Shown here piece by piece: positions 24,830-32,697 of a DNA stretch of 37,905 nt (positions within the stretch are counted from its first letter, which is position 1; every line of letters begins with the position of its first letter). The notes under the pieces were generated by a model. That model saw only the letters and a program-made list of their open reading frames with translations. It made no database searches and was not told the DNA's origin. The translations under genes and the position numbers were made by a program. Source of the stretch: Alistipes sp. (GTDB lineage: Bacteria > Bacteroidota > Bacteroidia > Bacteroidales > Rikenellaceae); assembly GCA_017647025.1 (NCBI GenBank), contig JAGCLL010000066.1, positions 1 to 37,905 on the forward strand, in the 5' to 3' direction.

Positions 24830-25882
24830 ATGAATGCGAAAACAAAAAAAATAAGGGGGGGGGAATCGCTAAGAAATGAAAGCTTTGATACATTAAAGTT
24901 CTTTTTGGCATTCTTTATAATAATCATTCATACAGGGTTTACAGGTGTAGTTGGTGTTGGTATTAAGGCTGTGTCACGCATAGCAGTTCCGTTATTTTTT
25001 ATGATAACTGGATATTATTTACCCCCAATGACTGATGAGAAATTAAAGAAATATTTCTGTAAAGTATTTTGTCTTACTATTATTTCGACTTTATTTTATT
25101 TGTTATTGGATTATGTAGGTTCAATTGCAGGAGAATATACTTTCAACTGGTTTATTCAAACCTTTAGTATGAAGAATATCTGTTATTGGCTACTCATTAA
25201 CTCAATAGGCTGTAAGGGTGTACATTTGTGGTATCTATATGCTTTATTATATGTGCTTATAATAATTTACGTAGCTCGTAAAGAAAAAAAAATATCACTT
25301 TTATATAAGATCCTACCTCTCTTGTTTTTAGGAAATTATATACTTAGCTACTTCGGTGTTGGAACTTATCGAAATTTTCTTTTTACAGGTTTACCGTATG
25401 TGCTGTTAGGATATTTATTTAGAGAAAACGAACTGCAATTAAAACTCTATTCAATTCGGTATAGAAGATTTATCCTTGGTTTTATACTTGTATGTGTGGG
25501 TTTAGCTGCCGAAATGCTTGTTTATAATTATACAGGTACAAAACTTATAAGAGACCATTATTTATTCACATTACCAATGGCAATATGTGTTTTTGCATTA
25601 TGTAATAAGTATTCTCACTGGGGGGCAGGTAGCTATTTGTCCATAATCGGTAGAAAATATTCTGCTAATATATATATTCTGCATATGTTTGTAATATCTC
25701 TTATAAACTATGTATTGAGATTTTTTTTAGGAGTGGAAATGCAACAACAACTAGCACAAAATTCTTTATTTAAAAATAGTTTCCCATTTTTAGTTTTTGG
25801 TGTAACACTATTTATAGTTTTTATTTTGGATAAGTCATGGAGTCTATTTATGCAAAAAAAAACAGCAAATGCTATGCAATAG
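24830..25882 (+). CDS. AT-rich membrane acyltransferase (acyltransferase 3 family) with a G9 tract near its start
   Basis: This 350-residue polytopic membrane protein resembles the acyltransferase 3 (OafA/NodX-like) family, whose members O-acetylate or succinylate surface glycans. The N-terminal block is ESFDTLKFFLAFFIIIIHTGF, with the conserved His; further blocks are VPLFFMITGYYL and GVHLWYLYALLYVLIIIY, and about ten helices in all. Nine G lie at 24855-24863 (codons 9-12), after an A8 run. Eight G would give TAA and ten G would give TGA within a few codons. No in-frame ATG follows the tract until about residue 57, so translation must cross it. Sampled lines are about 30% GC, well below the neighbours, suggesting acquisition. 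The acceptor glycan is unknown. Confidence 0.82.
   Translation: MNAKTKKIRGGESLRNESFDTLKFFLAFFIIIIHTGFTGVVGVGIKAVSRIAVPLFFMITGYYLPPMTDEKLKKYFCKVFCLTIISTLFYLLLDYVGSIAGEYTFNWFIQTFSMKNICYWLLINSIGCKGVHLWYLYALLYVLIIIYVARKEKKISLLYKILPLLFLGNYILSYFGVGTYRNFLFTGLPYVLLGYLFRENELQLKLYSIRYRRFILGFILVCVGLAAEMLVYNYTGTKLIRDHYLFTLPMAICVFALCNKYSHWGAGSYLSIIGRKYSANIYILHMFVISLINYVLRFFLGVEMQQQLAQNSLFKNSFPFLVFGVTLFIVFILDKSWSLFMQKKTANAMQ
24844..24863 (+). repeat. A8 and G9 homopolymer tracts inside the acyltransferase 5' coding region
   Basis: A8 (24844-24851) is followed by TAA and G9 (24855-24863). Both are in the first 12 codons. G9 is the only poly-G tract of this length noticed in the window. Such tracts are typical slipped-strand mispairing sites. 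Confidence 0.85.
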
Positions 25883-25892
25883 GTAGATTGGG

Positions 25893-25920
25893 TGATAATG
25901 TCTGATAATGTTTGATAACA
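25893..25920. repeat. Three TGATAAnn repeats spaced 10 nt apart upstream of the NhaC-type gene
   Basis: TGATAATG occurs at 25893 and 25903, and TGATAACA at 25913, at exact 10-nt intervals. They lie within the 55-base gap between the acyltransferase stop and the antiporter ATG. One-turn phasing could suit a protein-binding site. The stretch ATAATGTTTG is one base off the -7 consensus. Confidence 0.45.
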
Positions 25921-25937
25921 CTTAAATTAGAGGTTGG

Positions 25938-27230
25938 ATGAAGAGAGGCTTGTTGGCGTTGTCGCCTGTTATAGTGTTGTTGGTTGCATATTTGGCTATG
26001 GCACTTGCTTCGGGCGATTTCTATCGTATCTCAATTTCGGTGGCATTTGTCGTAGCGGCAGTCTATGCAGTGGCTGCACTGCGAGGCATCAGTCGCTCGT
26101 TGCAGGAGCGTGTGGCTGTATTTTCGGAGGGGGCTTCGGACAAGAATATCCTCTATATGATTTGGATATTCATCCTTGCCGGTATCTTCGCTTCGACTGC
26201 AAAGAGTATGGGCGCGGTAGATGCTACGGTGAACTTCACACTACACTATATACCAACCGAGTTCCTTCCTGCTGGAATCTTTGTGGCTGCCTGCTTCGTA
26301 TCGCTCTCGATAGGTACTTCGGTGGGTACTATCGTGGCACTTACGCCCGTGGTTACGGGGTTGGCAGAGCAGATGGGCGTCGATACTGCCCAGATGGTTG
26401 CTATCGTCGTTGGCGGTGCATTTTTTGGCGATAACCTCTCGTTTATCTCCGATACTACCATTGCAGCAACTATGACGCAAGGTTGCAAGATGAAAGATAA
26501 ATTCCGCACCAACTTGCTGATTGTTCTGCCTGCTGCACTTGTTGCACTGGGCTTGTATCTCTTTCTAGGCTTGGTGGGAAGTGGCGACGGAGTAGCGAGT
26601 GCAGGCGCATCGGAGTTGTATAAGGCTATACCATATTTGCTTGTGTTGATATGTGCCATTGGCGGTATGAATGTACTGGTGGTGCTTGTTCTGGGCATTG
26701 TCGCTACGGTTATTATAGGCTTGGCAAGTGGCTCACTGTCGGGGGTGATGTTCTGCGAGGAGGCAGGACGGGGAGTCTTGTCGATGGGCGAGTTGATTAT
26801 TATAACCCTCTTGGCGGGTGGCTTGATGAATATGGTGAAGCAGAGCGGAGGCTTCGAGTTCGTTACTCGTGCTATCACTTATAGCATTTCGGGTAAGCGA
26901 GGTGCCGAGGCTGCTATTGCTGCTTTGACCGTGCTAACCGATATATGCACGGCAAACAACACTATCGCCATCATCACCGTAGGTCCTATTGCTCGTGATT
27001 TGTCGGAGCGATATGGGGTGTCGCCACGCAAGAGCGCCAGCCTTATGGATACCGCTTCGTGCTTTGCACAGGGGGTGTTGCCGTATGGTGCGCAGTTACT
27101 TATGGCGAGTGGCCTGGCAGGTATCTCTCCACTCGAAATCATACCTCACCTCTACTATCCTATGGCGATAGGTGTGATGGTTGTATTGTCGATTATATTT
27201 CAGTTCCCACGAATTACACAAAAACCCTAA
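25938..27230 (+). CDS. NhaC-family Na+/H+ antiporter
   Basis: This 430-residue inner membrane protein with about eleven hydrophobic segments should exchange Na+ for H+ or a related solute. Family blocks include FVSLSIGTSVGTIVALTPV, GGAFFGDNLSFISDTTIAAT, LTDICTANNTIAIITVGPIARDL, and SPRKSASLMDTASCFAQGVLPYGAQLL. AGAGG-like AGAGGTTGG sits just before the ATG and supports this start. Base composition returns to the window norm here. It is followed 8 bases later by a lipoprotein nuclease gene, so the two are probably co-transcribed. The transported ion is inferred from the family. Confidence 0.88.
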   Translation: MKRGLLALSPVIVLLVAYLAMALASGDFYRISISVAFVVAAVYAVAALRGISRSLQERVAVFSEGASDKNILYMIWIFILAGIFASTAKSMGAVDATVNFTLHYIPTEFLPAGIFVAACFVSLSIGTSVGTIVALTPVVTGLAEQMGVDTAQMVAIVVGGAFFGDNLSFISDTTIAATMTQGCKMKDKFRTNLLIVLPAALVALGLYLFLGLVGSGDGVASAGASELYKAIPYLLVLICAIGGMNVLVVLVLGIVATVIIGLASGSLSGVMFCEEAGRGVLSMGELIIITLLAGGLMNMVKQSGGFEFVTRAITYSISGKRGAEAAIAALTVLTDICTANNTIAIITVGPIARDLSERYGVSPRKSASLMDTASCFAQGVLPYGAQLLMASGLAGISPLEIIPHLYYPMAIGVMVVLSIIFQFPRITQKP

Positions 27231-27238
27231 TTAATAGA

Positions 27239-28690
27239 ATGAAAAGAGCATTAACACTCCTGCTTACCGCAGTTGTAGCGCTATTTATAGCGTGTGAGCC
27301 AAACGATTGGCTGGCAGGTCTTGTCCCTCCTTCTGGAAATGAAGATGGAACCGAAACTCCAACGCCAGAAACTCCAACGCCTGAGGTACCAAAACCCGAA
27401 AACCCAGAGCCTGAAAATCCTGCTCCTGCGGAGATTACAGCGACTTTGACCTACGAAGAGTGCACAGATTGTATTTTAGGCTATAATAAGCCTCAAAGTT
27501 ATACCAATTCCTATGGCACTTGGGCTATTTGCGCCTACAATTCAAAATCAATTCAGATAAATAAGAATAATGTTGCCTATATAGGTACTCCAACCTTTGA
27601 GGGTGATATTAGAGAGGTGAAACTGACCTTCGAGAATGGAACTCGCTCGGGTAAGATATATCTATGCACAGAAAAGGGTAATACAAATGCTTCTGGGGTA
27701 TTTGAAGAGTTTAACTTTTCTGGTACAGCCTCGGAGCGCACTTTAACCACTTCGGGCATTAAATCGCTCTATATTCGTTCATCGGCTTGCGCTCAAATCG
27801 TTAAGGTTGAGATTGTTGCAGGTGGTAATGGTGGCGGCACAACACCAAATCCAGAGCCAGAAAACCCAACACCAGAGCCAGAGCCAGAACCGACTCCAAC
27901 GCCTAATCCCGGAACTGGTACAGCCACTGAAAATTGGCTCGAATTACCTGCTGCCGACAATGGCGTGTTATATCCTAATGCGGAGCAAGTTACGATAACT
28001 TCGAGTGGAGAGCGTAACTATACCATTCTTTACGACAAATTGACCTATACTTCTATGTGGGTAGCATATCCACTTGAATCGAAACATATGGGCTCTTATA
28101 GCCGCCCTGGCTCGTGGTCATTCAATCCTTTGATTGAGACAAAGTATCAAGTGGATTTGTGTTCACACTCGTATGCAAGTGATTATTCACGAGGACACCT
28201 TATTCCTAACGGCTCACGCAATGGAATTCAAGCGATGCAAAGACAGACCTTCTATGTTACCAACTCGGTACCACAGATTCAAAATAACTTTAATGGTGGT
28301 ATATGGAATAATTTAGAGAATGCTTTGCAGAACATTGCCAAGAACGAGAAGATATATATCGTTACAGGGGTGCTCTTCTCGAAGGTTGGTGAGTCAAAGA
28401 CGATAAAGTACACTAAGGCGAAAGACGACACGAAGGATGTACCTGTGCCAAACTACTTCTATAAAGTAGCCTTGAAGGTTACGACTAATGGTAGTGGAGT
28501 TGTAACTTCGGCATCTACTATTGGCTTCTGGTTTGAGCATAAGACCTATTCTGGCTCCTATACCAACTACGCTGTATCGGTGGATCAAATCGAACAGTGG
28601 ACCGGCTTTGATTTCTTCCCTAATCTTCCTGATAATGTGGAGTTGTCGGTAGAGTCGAATAGTAGTTGGAACTCATTTCAAAGTTTCTAG
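27239..28690 (+). CDS. Lipoprotein DNA/RNA non-specific endonuclease
   Basis: This 483-residue modular protein is predicted to degrade nucleic acid outside the cytoplasm. The ATG at 27239 is chosen over an upstream extension because it gives a lipoprotein signal (MKRALTLLLTAVVALFIACEPN, Cys19) and avoids overlap with the antiporter gene. A Pro/Glu/Thr-rich linker follows (about 30-65), then a beta-rich domain (about 70-200, function unknown). A second linker of NPEPE/PEPEPTPTP repeats precedes the C-terminal NucA-type domain (PF01223). Its motif is SRGHLIP with His320 as expected general base. The family DRGH is SRGH here. NNFNGGIWNNLE supplies the metal-binding Asn. Nutrient scavenging and surface DNA clearance are plausible roles. 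Confidence 0.86.
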   Translation: MKRALTLLLTAVVALFIACEPNDWLAGLVPPSGNEDGTETPTPETPTPEVPKPENPEPENPAPAEITATLTYEECTDCILGYNKPQSYTNSYGTWAICAYNSKSIQINKNNVAYIGTPTFEGDIREVKLTFENGTRSGKIYLCTEKGNTNASGVFEEFNFSGTASERTLTTSGIKSLYIRSSACAQIVKVEIVAGGNGGGTTPNPEPENPTPEPEPEPTPTPNPGTGTATENWLELPAADNGVLYPNAEQVTITSSGERNYTILYDKLTYTSMWVAYPLESKHMGSYSRPGSWSFNPLIETKYQVDLCSHSYASDYSRGHLIPNGSRNGIQAMQRQTFYVTNSVPQIQNNFNGGIWNNLENALQNIAKNEKIYIVTGVLFSKVGESKTIKYTKAKDDTKDVPVPNYFYKVALKVTTNGSGVVTSASTIGFWFEHKTYSGSYTNYAVSVDQIEQWTGFDFFPNLPDNVELSVESNSSWNSFQSF

Positions 28691-28720
28691 GTCGGCGATA
28701 ATAACGAATAGCAGCAACAA

Positions 28721-28751
28721 GTAAAGGTCGTTCAATCTGAACGACCTTTAC
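28721..28751. terminator. Bidirectional hairpin terminator between nuclease and nrdJ genes
   Basis: GTAAAGGTCGTTCA (28721-28734) pairs perfectly with 28738-28751 around a 3-nt ATC loop. It lies between convergent genes, and the flanking sequence is T-rich on the plus-strand side. Confidence 0.82.
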
Positions 28752-28771
28752 TATTCTATTTCATCGGACTA

Positions 28772-31324
28772 CTAACCGCACTTCGAGTAGCCACACGAGA
28801 GGCAGGTGAGGCAACCGTTCTGGTATGCCATCTGCTCCTGTCCGCACTGTGGGCACTTACCCTTCGAGCGAGTACCATCCTCGATGTACTGCTTCAAAGC
28901 ACGCTTAACACCATTCTTCCAAGTGTTGATATTCTCGTCGTCGAGGTGCAAGCCATCAATCAACGCAACAACCTTCTCGATTGGCATATGGTAACGCAAT
29001 ACTCCCGAAATCAACTTCGCATAGTTCCAGAAACTCTCATCGAACAAGCGTGAGATACCGCCGATAGTGTTGGTGTAACCGTAGCGGTCGGTGTACTGGA
29101 AGTCGTAACGCTTTGTGCCATCCTCCTCACGCACCTTGATGATGTTACCCTTAGTAATCTTTGGTGGGATATACATCGCATCGTCCTCAATCTTACCAGT
29201 GAAGATCTCGTATGGGTGGCCATCGAGCTTACCCACGAATGCAATCCACATCTCCGAGCCGTTCTTGAAGCGGATGACATCAGCAGGAATTGACTTTGGA
29301 CGACGATTCTCGCCTGTTGCCTCCTCACACTTCTTCTCCTCGCTCTTCTTGCTCTTCTTGTCTACGAGTACGCCTGCACGGCAACCGTCACGATATACGG
29401 TGATACCCTTACAGCCCGACTCCCAAGCAGTGCGATATACATCGGCTACAACCTCCTCCGAGATGTTGTTTGGAAGGTTTACAGTAACCGAAATCGAGTG
29501 GTCTACCCACTTCTGAATTGCGCCCTGCATCTTAACCTTTGCTACCCAATCGATGTCGTTTGCGGTAGCCTTGTGGTAAGGCGATGCTGCAACCCACTTA
29601 TCCAACTCCTCGTCGCTGATGGTGTTGAGACGTGAGATATCGTAGCCATTGATGCGCAACCAATCTACAAACTTGTGGTGGTATACATTGTACTCCTCGA
29701 ATACCTGTCCCTGCTCGTCGGTAAATGTTGAGATAACCTTGTTATCGTGGTCAGATGGGTTAATCTTACGACGACGCTTGTAAACTGGGCGGAATACTGG
29801 CTCAATACCCGAAGTGGTCTGCGACATCAACGAGGTAGTACCAGTAGGGGCAATTGTGAGCATTGCGATATTACGACGACCATACTTAACCATCTCCTCG
29901 TAGAGCGACGCATCGGCCTCTTTAAGGCGGTTAATCATTGGGTTGTTCTTCTCCTTCTCTGCGTTGAATACGGTGAAAGCACCACGCACACGAGCCATAT
30001 TTACCGACTCACGGTAAGCCTCAACTGCGAGAGTCTTGTGAACCTTGGTTGCGAAGTCGAGAGCCTTGCTCGAACCATAGCGCAAGCCGAGTGCAGCCAA
30101 CATATCGCCCTCTGCGGTGATACCAAGACCTGTACGACGACCTTTGAGAGCCATATCCTTAATCTTGTGCCACAAATCCAACTCTACACGACGGATATCC
30201 TTATCCTCAGGGTCCGAAGCAATCTTCTCTATGATGAGATCAATCTTCTCCAACTCCAAGTCGATGATGTCATCCATCAAGTGCATTGCCTTGTGAATGT
30301 GCTTCTTGAAGAGGTCGAAGTTGAATGTCGCCTCCTTGGTGAACGGACTCTCAACATAAGAGTAGAGGTTGATAGCCAACAAACGACAACTGTCGTATGG
30401 ACACAACGGAATCTCACCGCAAGGGTTGGTCGATACGGTTACGAAGCCCTCGTCAGCGTAGCAGTCAGGCACACTCTCACGAATGATTGTATCCCAGAAC
30501 AATACACCCGGCTCTGCCGACTTCCAAGCGTTGTGGATAATCTTTGACCACAACTTCGAAGCGTCGATATTGTTTACAAAAGTAGGCTTATCGGCATTGA
30601 TAGGGAACTGCTGAGTGTAGGTGCGTCCCTCAATCGCAGCACGCATAAACTCGTCGTCAATCTTCACCGATACATTTGCACCCGTTACCTTGTTGGTGTC
30701 GAGTTTTGCATCGATGAACTTCTCTGAGTCTGGGTGCTTAATCGAGATTGAGAGCATCAACGCTCCACGACGACCATCCTGTGCAACCTCACGAGTAGAG
30801 TTCGAGTAGCGCTCCATAAATGGAACGATACCGGTCGAGGTGAGTGCCGAGTTCAATACTGGGCTTCCCGAAGGACGGATGTGTGAGAGGTCGTGACCTA
30901 CGCCACCACGACGCTTCATCAACTGCACCTGCTCCTCGTCCATACGGAAGATACCTCCGTACGAGTCGGCTGGGTTCTTGTGGCCGATAACAAAGCAGTT
31001 CGACAACGATGCAACCTGCAAGTTGTTGCCGATACCAGTCATAGGACCTCCCTGCGGGATGATGTAGCGGAAGTGGTCGAGCAAGTCAAAAATCTCCTGC
31101 TCCGAAAGAGCCTCGCCGTACTTGTTCTCGATACGAGCGAGTTCCTTTGCCAGACGGTAGTGCATCTGCTCTGGCGAAGACTCGTAGATATTGCCTGCCG
31201 AGTCCTTCAAAGCATACTTGCTAACCCACACAGTAGCAGCAAGTTCGTCACCTCCGAAGTACTCCTTCGAGGCAGCGACAGCATCAGCGTACTGGACTTT
31301 TTTAAGAGTCGAGTTGTTCTTCAT
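28772..31324 (-). CDS. nrdJ: Adenosylcobalamin-dependent (class II) ribonucleoside-diphosphate reductase
   Basis: NrdJ reduces ribonucleotides to deoxyribonucleotides using a B12-derived radical, independent of oxygen. The 850 residues match the large class II type. There is an ATP-cone-free N-terminal domain, the redox Cys110 in SLSNCFVIG, MKRRGGVGHDLSHIRPSG, the catalytic Cys/Glu in NPCGEIPLC, and LTIAPTGTTSLM. The C-terminal tail carries a zinc-ribbon-like CPQCGQ...CLSCGYSKCG, which is thought to recycle the active-site disulfide. A promoter lies upstream with a leader of roughly 75-80 nt containing two small hairpins, but no cobalamin riboswitch was recognised. It converges with the nuclease gene at a shared terminator. 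Confidence 0.95.
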   Translation of the reverse strand: MKNNSTLKKVQYADAVAASKEYFGGDELAATVWVSKYALKDSAGNIYESSPEQMHYRLAKELARIENKYGEALSEQEIFDLLDHFRYIIPQGGPMTGIGNNLQVASLSNCFVIGHKNPADSYGGIFRMDEEQVQLMKRRGGVGHDLSHIRPSGSPVLNSALTSTGIVPFMERYSNSTREVAQDGRRGALMLSISIKHPDSEKFIDAKLDTNKVTGANVSVKIDDEFMRAAIEGRTYTQQFPINADKPTFVNNIDASKLWSKIIHNAWKSAEPGVLFWDTIIRESVPDCYADEGFVTVSTNPCGEIPLCPYDSCRLLAINLYSYVESPFTKEATFNFDLFKKHIHKAMHLMDDIIDLELEKIDLIIEKIASDPEDKDIRRVELDLWHKIKDMALKGRRTGLGITAEGDMLAALGLRYGSSKALDFATKVHKTLAVEAYRESVNMARVRGAFTVFNAEKEKNNPMINRLKEADASLYEEMVKYGRRNIAMLTIAPTGTTSLMSQTTSGIEPVFRPVYKRRRKINPSDHDNKVISTFTDEQGQVFEEYNVYHHKFVDWLRINGYDISRLNTISDEELDKWVAASPYHKATANDIDWVAKVKMQGAIQKWVDHSISVTVNLPNNISEEVVADVYRTAWESGCKGITVYRDGCRAGVLVDKKSKKSEEKKCEEATGENRRPKSIPADVIRFKNGSEMWIAFVGKLDGHPYEIFTGKIEDDAMYIPPKITKGNIIKVREEDGTKRYDFQYTDRYGYTNTIGGISRLFDESFWNYAKLISGVLRYHMPIEKVVALIDGLHLDDENINTWKNGVKRALKQYIEDGTRSKGKCPQCGQEQMAYQNGCLTCLSCGYSKCG

Positions 31325-31350
31325 TATATATATTGTATTAAATTGTTTTG

Positions 31351-31384
31351 TCCGTTAGGCGGAAATACCCTCCTTGTGGGAGGG
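31351..31384 (-). promoter_or_regulatory. Two small hairpins in the nrdJ leader
   Basis: CCCTCC (31368-31373) pairs with GGAGGG (31379-31384) around a 5-nt loop, and TCCG (31351-31354) pairs with CGGA (31360-31363). Both lie between the nrdJ promoter and start codon. They are far too short for a cobalamin riboswitch. Any regulatory role is speculative. Confidence 0.35.
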
Positions 31385-31407
31385 CGTTTTCCATTTCTTT
31401 GACGATA

Positions 31408-31439
31408 CAAAGTTAGGCTCTTTCTAACGAAAAGTCCAA
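31408..31439 (-). promoter_or_regulatory. Putative nrdJ promoter (TTGG-N20-TAACTTTG)
   Basis: On the minus strand a -33-like TTGG (31439-31436) is followed after 20 nt by the -7 box TAACTTTG (31415-31408), about 84 bases upstream of the nrdJ ATG. It matches TAnnTTTG fully and has three of four -33 positions. Confidence 0.65.
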
Positions 31440-31579
31440 CTAAATTTGGGCAGTTTATTTACAAGTTATTAACAATTATTTTCAATCTTTACTGTATGTG
31501 CGTAGGAGGCGGTTTTGCTAAAATTCAAAATGCAAAATTCAGAATTCAAAATTATTTTTTTATCTCTCAACTCTCACCG

Positions 31580-31636
31580 CTGCGATTAAGCCGAGGGCAG
31601 AGTCAAACTTGTTTGAACTATGCCGAGGCGGAGCAG
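31580..31636. repeat. Interrupted palindrome (REP-like) between nrdJ and queG
   Basis: The perfect core palindrome TCAAACTTGTTTGA (31603-31616) is flanked by further imperfect pairing: GGCAGAGT with ACTATGCC, GCC with GGC, and CTGC (31580) with GCAG (31633). It resembles dispersed palindromic repeats I recall from Bacteroidales genomes, but that match is from memory. It is non-coding. Confidence 0.6.
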
Positions 31637-31657
31637 TGAAGAAAATTTCTAAAATTT

Positions 31658-31713
<56 letters not shown>

Positions 31714-31714
31714 C

Positions 31715-32566
31715 TCACTCCCTAAACCTTCTCGTCATCGGAGTAGTCTTAAACTCCTCTCTGTCGGGTGTTCGCTCTATCGGATTGAAAAGAGGTGCAA
31801 ATTTCGGGTTGTGAAAATATGGTGCTTTGCGGTTGTATGGACATACGGTCTGGCACTCGTCGCAGCCGAATATCCAGCCGTGCAGAGGTGCTTTTTCGCC
31901 TTCGCCCTGGCGCTCGATTGTGGCGCACGAGATACATCTGGAAGTATCTATATGTCGCTCTTTTACAGCGCCATTCGGGCAAGCATCTACGCATCGTCTG
32001 CACTCTCCGCAACCAACCGAAACGAGGGGTTTGTCGTAGTGGTCGCACTCCTCGGTTATGACGATCTCGCCCAACAATACGAAGGTGCCAAATTCGGGCG
32101 TTACGAGCAACGATTGTCGCCCAATCCAGCCCAACCCTGCCTCTACGGCGTAGCGCTTTTCGAAGATAGGCGCACTATCCACAAAACAGCGCCCCGATAG
32201 GGTAGGCACACTCTCTTTCAGGCGAGCCGACAATTCGAACAACATCTGTTTGATAGTGGTGTGGTAGTCGGTTGTGCAGGCGTAGGATGCAATTTTTGCG
32301 TTGTGCCCTTCGGGATAGCCTTCGCTGATGAAATTTTTGTATGCTACACCGCAGACAATGACACTCTTTGCCCCTTCGACCATCAGCGATGCATCAGCAC
32401 GAAGGTCAATGTTCCTTTTCAGATAGTCGAGAGATGAGGCAAAACCCTCTCTAATCCACCCTTCGAGAAAGGCTCTATCCTCCTCAAAATGACGGCATTT
32501 AGTCACTCCACACAGGTCGAAACCCACCTCTTTCGCAAGTTGCTTTATATGTCCTAAATGTAACAT
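31715..32566 (-). CDS. queG: Epoxyqueuosine reductase (QueG)
   Basis: QueG reduces epoxyqueuosine to queuosine in tRNA using cobalamin and two 4Fe-4S clusters. Visible signatures are the N-terminal KEVGFDLCGVTKC, the cobalamin-domain blocks DSAPIFEKRYAVEAGLGWIGRQSLLVTPEFGTFVLLGEIV, and ferredoxin-like Cys clusters CGECRRCVDACPNGA, RCISC and CDECQTVCP. At 283 residues it is shorter than usual (about 305-380) and lacks the C-terminal HEAT-type extension. It ends at TPMTRRFRE, where relatives typically continue for about ten or more residues (…R-x-L-x-RN). The stop TGA abuts the 7-nt tandem array. The cobalamin requirement is shared with the neighbouring nrdJ. Confidence 0.92.
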   Translation of the reverse strand: MLHLGHIKQLAKEVGFDLCGVTKCRHFEEDRAFLEGWIREGFASSLDYLKRNIDLRADASLMVEGAKSVIVCGVAYKNFISEGYPEGHNAKIASYACTTDYHTTIKQMLFELSARLKESVPTLSGRCFVDSAPIFEKRYAVEAGLGWIGRQSLLVTPEFGTFVLLGEIVITEECDHYDKPLVSVGCGECRRCVDACPNGAVKERHIDTSRCISCATIERQGEGEKAPLHGWIFGCDECQTVCPYNRKAPYFHNPKFAPLFNPIERTPDREEFKTTPMTRRFRE

Positions 32567-32584
32567 TGTGGTTGAAATTTCTTA

Positions 32585-32592
32585 CAAAGATA
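32585..32592 (-). promoter_or_regulatory. Putative -7 promoter element of queG (TATCTTTG)
   Basis: Minus-strand TATCTTTG lies 19 bases upstream of the queG ATG, and matches TAnnTTTG. No clear -33 box was found. Confidence 0.5.
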
Positions 32593-32614
32593 CTTATATT
32601 TAATAAAAAAAAGT

Positions 32615-32622
32615 TAATTTTG
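32615..32622 (+). promoter_or_regulatory. Putative -7 promoter element of the third acyl ligase gene (TAATTTTG)
   Basis: TAATTTTG matches TAnnTTTG, 76 bases upstream of the ATG at 32698. It lies back to back with the queG element in the divergent intergenic region. No -33 box is visible. Confidence 0.4.
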
Positions 32623-32697
32623 CAGAGATTTGTGAGATGTGTACATACGATATGGCACAATCTTGCGTAGTACAAACTTAATTTTAACTACTTTTTT

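Noticed and set aside
25934..26434. Overlapping Cys/Gly/Arg-rich frame at the 5' end of the NhaC-type gene
   Set aside because: It is a +2 frame shadow of the antiporter gene. The transporter motifs and a ribosome-binding site support the frame starting at 25938.
27059..27238. Upstream extension of the nuclease gene into the antiporter gene
   Set aside because: It would overlap the antiporter coding region and bury the lipoprotein signal. The ATG at 27239 gives a normal lipobox.
31325..31440. Cobalamin riboswitch upstream of nrdJ
   Set aside because: The distance from promoter to start codon is only about 80 nt, and I find no B12-box-like conserved core on the minus strand.
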